NCBI GenBank assembly: GCA_020632925.1
Contig: JACKER010000019.1
Coordinates: 62,001-126,000, forward strand
Direction of reading: 5' to 3'
From: Alphaproteobacteria bacterium
GTDB lineage: Bacteria; Myxococcota_A; UBA796; GCA-2862545
Length of the DNA: 64,000 bases
Shown one piece after another: positions 58,199 to 64,000 of this stretch (positions within the stretch are counted from its first letter, which is position 1; each line of letters begins with the position of its first letter). The notes beneath the pieces are model-generated. The model saw only the letters and a list, made by a program, of their open reading frames with translations. It did no database searches and was not told the origin of the DNA. The translations under genes were made by a program, and so were the position numbers.

Positions 58199-59626
58199 AT
58201 GGACCTGCCGATCTCCGAGGAGCTGTGCGTCGCCGTCCCCGCGCCGGTGGCGCAGATCGAGGCCGCAGCGCACGCGATCCCGCCGCGAGACATCGCGCTG
58301 ACGCGAGCGACGATCGTGCAGCAGAGCGCCCTGCGACCGCTGCCCGCCGAAGCCGCCCTGGCGTACATCGGACCCGCCCCCACCACCGAGCGCTTCGACG
58401 TGCGCGCCTCGGGCGGCCGCGACCCGGACGATCCGACCCACGGCTGGATGTCGGTGGAGGCGGTCGCACCCGTCGGCAAGTCGGACATCCCGCTGCGCAT
58501 CACGCTGCTGCTGGACGTGTCGAGCTCGATGGAGAGCGTCCCCACGCGCTCCCTGCCGATGCTGCAGGACACGATCGAGCCCAAGCAGCGCACGAACCGG
58601 CTCGACCTGGCCAAGGCGATCATCGACGAGCTGGTGTGGCGGATGCCGCCGCGCGGCGAGGTGGCGCTGGTGGTGTTCGAGGAGAACAACGCCCGCGTGC
58701 TGCTCCAGCCGACCTCGATCCTCCAGCGCGATCGGATCCGGGAGGCGGTGGCGCGCGCGAAGCCGGGCGACGCCAAGGGTGCGCGAACCCCGCTGGAGAC
58801 GGTGTACGACCTCGCCGGCGGCACGTTCGATCCCTGCGCCGATCACCGGGTGCTGTTGATCACGGACGACAACGCGTACCTGGGCGGGAAGGAGAAGAAG
58901 ACCCACGCCACGGTCGAGCTGTGGGCCGACCGGGGGTTGGAGCTGTGGACCTTGTCGCTCGGCCTGCTGGGGCAGGACTCCCCGTCGCTGGACGCGCTGA
59001 CCGAGGCCGGAGGAGGCGTGCACCTCTACGCCGACTCGAAGAGCGAGGCGATCGAGCCGCTGGTGGCGGCGCTGCGGGCCTCGGGAGCGGTGGTGCGCGA
59101 CCCGTCGCTGCGGGTGGACTTCGGTCCGGACGTGGTCTCGTGGAAGCTCGTGGGCAGCGACGCGGCTCCCGGGCGCGGGAGCGACACCTGGACGCTCGGC
59201 GAGACGCTGGAGGGCGGATACCGGGAGACCCGGCTCTACGAGCTGACCCTGAAGCCGCCGCCCCCTCCGCCGCCGGAGCCGGAGGAGGGTACCGAGCCAG
59301 AGGTGCCCGAGCCGGGCGCCGAGCCCGAGGTGGCCGCCGCGCCGCCCCCGCCGCCTCCGCCGTGGGCCACCGTCGCCTGGTCCGCGGGCTCCCCCGTGCC
59401 GGGCGACTGGACGCGCGGCGACACGCTGAAGGTCGCCGGTGGCGCCCTGGTCGACGCCGCGCCGTACCTCCGCGCCCGGATCTACGCCCTGCGGGTCGCC
59501 GAAGCCACCCAGGACCCCTCGACCGACTGGAAGGCGATCGACGCGCTCGGCCAGCAGCTCGTCCGCGAGCCCGGCCCCGCCCGCGAGCTCAACGCCTGGG
59601 CCCACGATCTGGCGTCGAGGCCCTAG
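58199..59626 (+). CDS. von Willebrand factor A domain protein
   Basis: A 475-residue protein. The VWA domain at about 98-290 has the MIDAS motif DVSSSM (D106, S108, S110) and a later DD (LLITDDNAY). The C-terminal half has a Pro/Glu-rich linker (PPPPEPEEGTEPEVPEPG) and a helical end. No signal peptide is seen, so it is probably cytoplasmic. It follows the kinase gene by 12 nt. Its TAG stop overlaps the stop of the convergent phosphatase gene in a shared CTAG. Confidence 0.88.
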   Translation: MDLPISEELCVAVPAPVAQIEAAAHAIPPRDIALTRATIVQQSALRPLPAEAALAYIGPAPTTERFDVRASGGRDPDDPTHGWMSVEAVAPVGKSDIPLRITLLLDVSSSMESVPTRSLPMLQDTIEPKQRTNRLDLAKAIIDELVWRMPPRGEVALVVFEENNARVLLQPTSILQRDRIREAVARAKPGDAKGARTPLETVYDLAGGTFDPCADHRVLLITDDNAYLGGKEKKTHATVELWADRGLELWTLSLGLLGQDSPSLDALTEAGGGVHLYADSKSEAIEPLVAALRASGAVVRDPSLRVDFGPDVVSWKLVGSDAAPGRGSDTWTLGETLEGGYRETRLYELTLKPPPPPPPEPEEGTEPEVPEPGAEPEVAAAPPPPPPPWATVAWSAGSPVPGDWTRGDTLKVAGGALVDAAPYLRARIYALRVAEATQDPSTDWKAIDALGQQLVREPGPARELNAWAHDLASRP

Positions 59627-60444
59627 ATCCCTACGGAGAGGACGCGGTCGGTCTCGACGCACCAGGCGGAGAGCCGGCGGCCGAAGCCCGCGCCCGTGTC
59701 GCACTGGACCACCCCGATCTGCGGGCGGCGACGCACCGCGCTGAGCGGGGTGTGCCCGGAGACGTGCACCCGGTCGTCGTCCATGCGGTTCTTCGGTGGG
59801 GTCCGCCCCCACATCGCCACCTCGCGGGCCCGCTCACGGACCGCGGCGTCCTCCGAGCCCAGCGCGACCATCGCCTCCTTGCCGAGCAGCGCGTGCGTGA
59901 CGACCACGCCCTCCGCTCGCCAGATCACCGGCAGGTCCGCGAGGAAGCGCAGATCCTCCGGGTCCACCCGCCAGGTCGACGGATCGGCGACGTCGATCGC
60001 ACCGTAGCTCGCGAGCGTCGTCGCGCCCCCCTGGACCAGCCAGGACAGCGTCTGGAAGCGGACGTAGTCGTCGAGCGGCAGCCACCGGCTCGCGTTCCCG
60101 AGCTTGCGCTCCCACAGCTCCTCGAACGTCGGCGTGTCGGGCGGCCAGGGATCGCCGGCGTCCGACATCAGGTCCGGCGCCACCGCGCGCACGACGGCCA
60201 GGAACATGGACTCGTGGTTCCCCATCACCGCCACGTGCGTCCCCGCCGCCACGCCGCGGGCCACGTGCCGCACCACGCCCGAGGAGTCCGGTCCACGGTC
60301 CACCAGGTCGCCCACGCTGATCACCAGCGGCTGCAGCCCGTGCCTGGCGGCGTGGGCCGCGACCCGGTCCTCCAGCCTGCGCAGCGCGTCGAGCTGACCA
60401 TGGACATCGCCGACCACGGCGTGGAGCACACCCACCGTCCGCAC
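59623..60444 (-). CDS. PPP-family metallophosphatase
   Basis: About 273 residues. The metal-site motifs are GDVHGQLDALRRL, GDLVDRGPDS and MGNHESMF, followed by histidines in THALLGKEAM and SGHTPLSA. This is the PPP/metallophosphoesterase layout of protein phosphatases or Ap4A hydrolase-like enzymes. The start is uncertain among clustered GTG codons (60444, 60435, 60429). It converges on the kinase/VWA unit and could reverse its phosphorylation; that is inference from position only. Confidence 0.82.
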   Translation of the reverse strand: MRTVGVLHAVVGDVHGQLDALRRLEDRVAAHAARHGLQPLVISVGDLVDRGPDSSGVVRHVARGVAAGTHVAVMGNHESMFLAVVRAVAPDLMSDAGDPWPPDTPTFEELWERKLGNASRWLPLDDYVRFQTLSWLVQGGATTLASYGAIDVADPSTWRVDPEDLRFLADLPVIWRAEGVVVTHALLGKEAMVALGSEDAAVRERAREVAMWGRTPPKNRMDDDRVHVSGHTPLSAVRRRPQIGVVQCDTGAGFGRRLSAWCVETDRVLSVGI

Positions 60445-60478
60445 CCCCGAGCCGAGCAACGTACCGCCGCGCGCGCGG

Positions 60479-61243
60479 TCATGGCAAGTCCGCGTCCTCC
60501 GGGTCGCCCGCCGTCCACGGGAACGGGACCGATGACGTACGACGAGCCTCGAACGCCGCCTTCTCACCCTCGGTGTACGGCGTGGGGCTCTCCTCGACGA
60601 CCGCGCGGACGAAGCTCGCCACGGCGTCGCGCACCGGCCGGCCCCAGTCGGTCTCCGTCCGCGTGTCCCAGAACTCGAGCAGCTCGGCCCGCCGCCCCTC
60701 GACCGTCGACACCGCCGGGCGCCCCCAGAACAGCGACTCGCCGTCCGTCCACAGCCCGTCCAGGCGCTCCGGAAGCACCTCGAGTTTTCCCGCAAGCGCC
60801 TCGTCCGCCATCGCCGCGGACAGCGCCTCGAGATCCTCCGCCGTCGCGTTGGCCACGCTCGCCTCGATGCCGGCCCACCGCCGGTCCGACACCGTCCACG
60901 CGCCCATCGAGACGCAGGCCGTCGGCGCCACGATGCACAGCGGGTACGGCCGGATGCTGGTCCCGGGGATGGTCGGCATCTTCTTCCCGCGGGGGCCCGT
61001 GCGCCGGACACGCAGCGTGCCCTCGTCCGTCAGCACCACCTTCCCCTTCCAGGGGCTCTGCGGCGAGCGGAAGACCGTCTTGCCGTCCTTGTCCTTCACC
61101 CGGTCGTACCCGAGATCCACGATCCGCGAGACCACCTGGTCACGAGCGGCGTCCACCCGTTGCCCCAACACCGTGATCTCCTCGGAGACCGCGGGTTCCG
61201 GCTCCTCGGCCAGGGCGACCACACTCCACCACCACACGGGCAC
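60479..61243 (-). CDS. Hypothetical secreted protein
   Basis: A 254-residue protein. The GTG at 61243 starts a short hydrophobic segment (MPVWWWSVVALAEEP) with a possible cleavage after ALA. The mature part has VVSRIVDLGYDRVKDKDG, then PLCIVAPTACVSMGAWTVS with two cysteines, and a helical second half. It resembles no family known to me. It lies 34 nt upstream of the phosphatase gene on the same strand and is divergent from the gene at 61349. Confidence 0.6.
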   Translation of the reverse strand: MPVWWWSVVALAEEPEPAVSEEITVLGQRVDAARDQVVSRIVDLGYDRVKDKDGKTVFRSPQSPWKGKVVLTDEGTLRVRRTGPRGKKMPTIPGTSIRPYPLCIVAPTACVSMGAWTVSDRRWAGIEASVANATAEDLEALSAAMADEALAGKLEVLPERLDGLWTDGESLFWGRPAVSTVEGRRAELLEFWDTRTETDWGRPVRDAVASFVRAVVEESPTPYTEGEKAAFEARRTSSVPFPWTAGDPEDADLP

Positions 61244-61348
61244 TCCGTGTCGGCCGGGTATCGGACGGCCGCCGACACGGTGTATCTTGGCGCGGGCGAG
61301 GGGTGGCGGGACGTGGCTCGGGTCGAGGCGTCAGCGGAAGGAGCCTCG

Positions 61349-62905
61349 GTGGACCTGATGGCCGAGCTGGTGCGTCTGTTCGAGCAACGGGCGGCCACCG
61401 AGCCCGGGGCATCCCGGCGCGACCTGGACCACGACATCGCGAAGGTGGCGGCGCAGGCCGGATCGGCGCTGTACCGCACGCCGGACGAGCGCCCGCTCGT
61501 CGAGACCGCACCCAAGCGCGTCGCGACCGCCATGGGGCTCGCCATCCTGTCGGCACCCCACTTCTCGGCCACCATCCCGCGACCGATCCGCGGCGGGGCA
61601 CCGGTCGACGAGCCGCACCGCCGCGTCGCCGACCCCGCCCCCATCGTCGCCAACGAGGCGCTGGAGAAGGCGCTCGGGCTGTCCGCGTGGGAGATCGACG
61701 AGCTCCGCGAGGAGGTGGACCGGCGGGCCGGCAAGGCCCTCAAGCTGCTGCGCACCGTGAACTGGCTCTGGAGCTACTTCCAGATGCCCAGCCAGGCGAC
61801 GGAGCCGGCGCGGGGCTCCACGCTCGCCCGCGTGCTCTTCCCGGGTGCCGAGGAGCCGGGCCCCTCGCTGATCCGCCGCGGCGGCCACCTCTACCTCGCG
61901 CTCGACGTCGAGCCCGCCGACCAGCCGATCGCCCTGTTCCTGCCCTGGCTGGCGCCGGATCCCGCGCTCGGACCGACGGCCTTCCGCAGCCGGTCCGTCG
62001 ACAGCGGTCTGAGGCACCGCATCGCGCGCGGCGTCGGCGGCGACGAGGATGAGATCGCCGAGCTCCTCGAGTCGATGATCGCCCTCGTGCCACGCGCGGG
62101 CACCGAGCGCTGGCTGCAGACGGACCAGTGGCGCACCCACGGGTACGCCGCGCTCACCGATCTCGGCGCCACCTACACCATCGGTGACTGGCTCGTCCGC
62201 CCCCTGTCGCCGGACGCGGCCGACTGGCGGGCCTGGATCCGCTCGGGTCCCGAGGGGCTGCGACTGAAGAACACGCCGGCCAAGGTGTTCGACGCCCTCG
62301 CCCTGCCGCGTGTGTCCGCCATGACCCGCCTGGTGTACGCCGCGACCCTGGCCAGCGTGGACCGCGACTCGAGCGACCCCAACGTCGTGCTGCGTCCCGA
62401 GGACGTCGATCTGCTCGACATCCCACGCCACATCCGCGCGGTGCTCCAGCCGCTGCTCGCGTGGTCGGGGAAGGCGTCCACGCACCGGCTGGTCGCGAAG
62501 GAGCTCGGTGCCCCGCTCGAGGACGTCGTCTCGCTGTTCGGCCAGATCCAGCGCGAGTGGCACCACCACGCGGCGTCGAGCTGGTGGGGAGCGCCGGGAT
62601 CGCGCGCACCCAGCATCCAGACGCTGCTGCTCGAGCACGCGCTGACCCTCAACGTCTCGCTGCGGTCCCTGCTCCGCCGCGCCCCCGATCCGCGAGCGCC
62701 CCACGCGGACATGGTGCTGCTGTTCGCCGCCCACTACCTCCGCGAGGCGCGCATCGAGCGGCTGTGGCTCAAGGCGATGTCCGACGTCTCGCAGGAGCAC
62801 GACGGGCGCATCCCGCCGCCCGAGGACATCGCCGGCGCCTGGTTCTGGCGGATATGGAGTCGACTGCTGGACGAGCTCGATCGGGATCCGTCCGCGGGGA
62901 CGTGA
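61349..62905 (+). CDS. Hypothetical soluble protein, coupled to a multihaem cytochrome gene
   Basis: A 518-residue protein. The GTG at 61349 is preceded by AAGGAG at ideal spacing; GTG 61313 is an in-frame alternative, and a TATCTT box lies at 61283. No signal peptide or membrane helix is seen. The sequence is helical, with IPRHIRAVLQPLLAWSGKAS, QREWHHHAASSWWG and an internal HLYLALDVEPADQPIALFLPW. No family recognised. The stop overlaps the cytochrome gene (GTGA or a 3-nt gap to ATG), so the two are expressed together. Confidence 0.65.
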   Translation: MDLMAELVRLFEQRAATEPGASRRDLDHDIAKVAAQAGSALYRTPDERPLVETAPKRVATAMGLAILSAPHFSATIPRPIRGGAPVDEPHRRVADPAPIVANEALEKALGLSAWEIDELREEVDRRAGKALKLLRTVNWLWSYFQMPSQATEPARGSTLARVLFPGAEEPGPSLIRRGGHLYLALDVEPADQPIALFLPWLAPDPALGPTAFRSRSVDSGLRHRIARGVGGDEDEIAELLESMIALVPRAGTERWLQTDQWRTHGYAALTDLGATYTIGDWLVRPLSPDAADWRAWIRSGPEGLRLKNTPAKVFDALALPRVSAMTRLVYAATLASVDRDSSDPNVVLRPEDVDLLDIPRHIRAVLQPLLAWSGKASTHRLVAKELGAPLEDVVSLFGQIQREWHHHAASSWWGAPGSRAPSIQTLLLEHALTLNVSLRSLLRRAPDPRAPHADMVLLFAAHYLREARIERLWLKAMSDVSQEHDGRIPPPEDIAGAWFWRIWSRLLDELDRDPSAGT

Positions 62906-64000
62906 GGATGTGGTGGATGTTCGCCGGGTGCACCAGCCCGGCCCCCTCGGCCGACGCCGCCTCCGGCGGGGCCACGGTCGAGCGCTCGCAGGGCGTGGAC
63001 GCCGATCTGACACGGGTGAACGCGTTCCTCGACACGCGCCCGAAGGTCGAGCGCCCCGTCCGCGAGGCCGGTGTCCGCGAGCACGAGGCCGGCACCGTGT
63101 CCGCCGAGGCGTGCGGCGTCTGCCACCCCGACCAGCTGGCGCAGTGGCGCCTCTCGGTGCACGCCCAGGCCTGGGTCGACCGGCAGTTCCAGGCGGAGAT
63201 CGGCAAGTCCGACAACCGCTGGCTCTGCCTCGGCTGCCACACGCCGCTCCTGGTCCAGCAGGACCGATGGCCGGTGGGGCTGGTGGACGGCGACGTCGAG
63301 CGGCCGCGCCTGATCGACGCTCCGGTCTACGACGCCGCGCTGCGCGACGAGGGCATCACCTGCGCGGCCTGCCACCTGCGCGACGGCCTGATCCACGGCC
63401 CGGGCCTGCCCGACAGCACCGCGCCGCACGCGGTCGTCGCCGACCCCGACTTCCGTGGTCCCGGGCTCTGTCTCGGCTGCCACCAGGCCGAGGAGGTCTT
63501 CCCCGACAAGGGCTTCGTCTGCACGTTCCAGACGGGCGAGGAGTGGCAGCGCAGCCCGTGGTCGACCCAGGGGGGCTGCCCCGTGTGCCACATGCCCGAG
63601 CAGCGGGCCCCCGCGGCCAAGGACGGCCCGGTGCGCACCGTCCGCGCCCACTGGTGGAAGGGCGCCGGCATCGCGAAGATCCCGGGGAAGTACCCGCCGC
63701 CCGAGGCGAACCGACCGGGGCTCGCGCTCGCGCTCGGCCGCGACGGGGACGCGGTGACGGTCACCACGACCAACGCGAACGCCGGCCACATGCTGCCCAC
63801 CGGCGATCCCGAGCGCTGGGTGCAGGTGGTCGTGCGCTTCCTCGCGGGTGACACCCCGGTGGGCGAGCCCGTCACGCTGCGCTTCGGGCAGACCTGGGAG
63901 TGGGTCACGCCCCCGCGCAAGGTCGCCGACAACCGCCTGGCGCCCCTCGAGAGCCGCGTGCAGCGCATCCCCGTCCCCAAGGGGGCCACCCGGGTGGAGG
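62902..64000 (+). CDS. Multihaem c-type cytochrome lipoprotein (3' end outside window)
   Basis: The frame is open to the end of the window (about 366 residues seen). The start is GTG 62902 (GTGA overlap) or ATG 62908. WWMFAGC is a lipobox-like signal. Five CxxCH haem motifs are visible: CGVCH, CLGCH, CAACH, CLGCH and CPVCH. The first is followed by a W-x(4)-H pattern (AQWRLSVHAQA), typical of cytochrome c554-like electron carriers. After the last motif comes a strand-rich region (GDAVTVTTTNANAGHMLPTG), which may be a separate domain. It is a likely periplasmic electron-transfer lipoprotein. Donor and acceptor are unknown. Confidence 0.85.
   Translation, partial: MRMWWMFAGCTSPAPSADAASGGATVERSQGVDADLTRVNAFLDTRPKVERPVREAGVREHEAGTVSAEACGVCHPDQLAQWRLSVHAQAWVDRQFQAEIGKSDNRWLCLGCHTPLLVQQDRWPVGLVDGDVERPRLIDAPVYDAALRDEGITCAACHLRDGLIHGPGLPDSTAPHAVVADPDFRGPGLCLGCHQAEEVFPDKGFVCTFQTGEEWQRSPWSTQGGCPVCHMPEQRAPAAKDGPVRTVRAHWWKGAGIAKIPGKYPPPEANRPGLALALGRDGDAVTVTTTNANAGHMLPTGDPERWVQVVVRFLAGDTPVGEPVTLRFGQTWEWVTPPRKVADNRLAPLESRVQRIPVPKGATRVE

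Overview
The window is very GC-rich Gram-negative DNA: third codon positions are nearly all G or C and coding density is high. It holds the C-terminus of a TonB-dependent receptor, several lipoproteins, four Hanks-type Ser/Thr kinases of different architecture, an EF-G of the planctomycete/spirochaete/deltaproteobacterial (mtEFG1-like) type, MJ0042-type zinc-ribbon proteins, a DUF6178-like protein, and a thrombospondin-type-3/FG-GAP protein. Together these point to a Myxococcota-like (former Deltaproteobacteria) chromosome. No rRNA, tRNA, CRISPR array, transposase or prophage was recognised.

Layout. 1-820: end of a TonB receptor gene and a PepSY-like lipoprotein gene. 861-1735: a non-coding array of 12 units of 52 bp in three blocks of four. 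1807-5500 (minus): EF-G, a P-loop ATPase fused to a SLOG-like domain, and a rhodanese, probably one operon. 5661-7280: small lipoprotein, PilZ, TetR, small membrane protein. 7440-14838: stand-alone GlmU-type acetyltransferase overlapping a UvrD/PcrA helicase, then four successive zinc-ribbon protein genes, one of them frameshifted. 14856-18627: speA behind a hairpin that pairs with its own Shine-Dalgarno sequence, then an M3 peptidase. 18632-27478: a signalling region with a kinase-STAND-TPR protein, a kinase carrying an anti-sigma-type zinc motif and a beta-propeller, and an ECF-like sigma factor. The sigma gene and the STAND-kinase gene share a bipartite upstream element with identical spacing. 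27552-29943: small genes, then a TetR/hydrolase pair with a palindromic operator.

30014-41573 is a run of seven closely spaced or overlapping genes: polA (with a degenerate proofreading domain), YceI lipoprotein, kinase with a Cache-like sensor, ABC ATPase, two FtsX-type permeases, and a GT-C-like membrane protein. 41636-42586 is a slightly atypical, gene-poor stretch with a VOC protein. 42587-54550 holds the FG-GAP protein, a DUF6178-like protein, a P5C dehydrogenase, a DUF900 hydrolase, an F420/NADP-type oxidoreductase, a HI0933-type flavoprotein and an MFS transporter. 54604-64000 holds a dienoyl-CoA isomerase-like protein, a coiled-coil secreted protein, a kinase with a VWA protein, a phosphatase, two proteins of unknown function, and a multihaem cytochrome c lipoprotein that runs off the end.

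Genome style. Genes are often coupled by GTGA, ATGA or TGATG overlaps. A -10-like hexamer close to TAGRCT recurs upstream of genes; in four clear cases it ends 6-8 nt before the start codon, which predicts leaderless mRNAs. All function calls come from reading motifs by eye; no database search was run.
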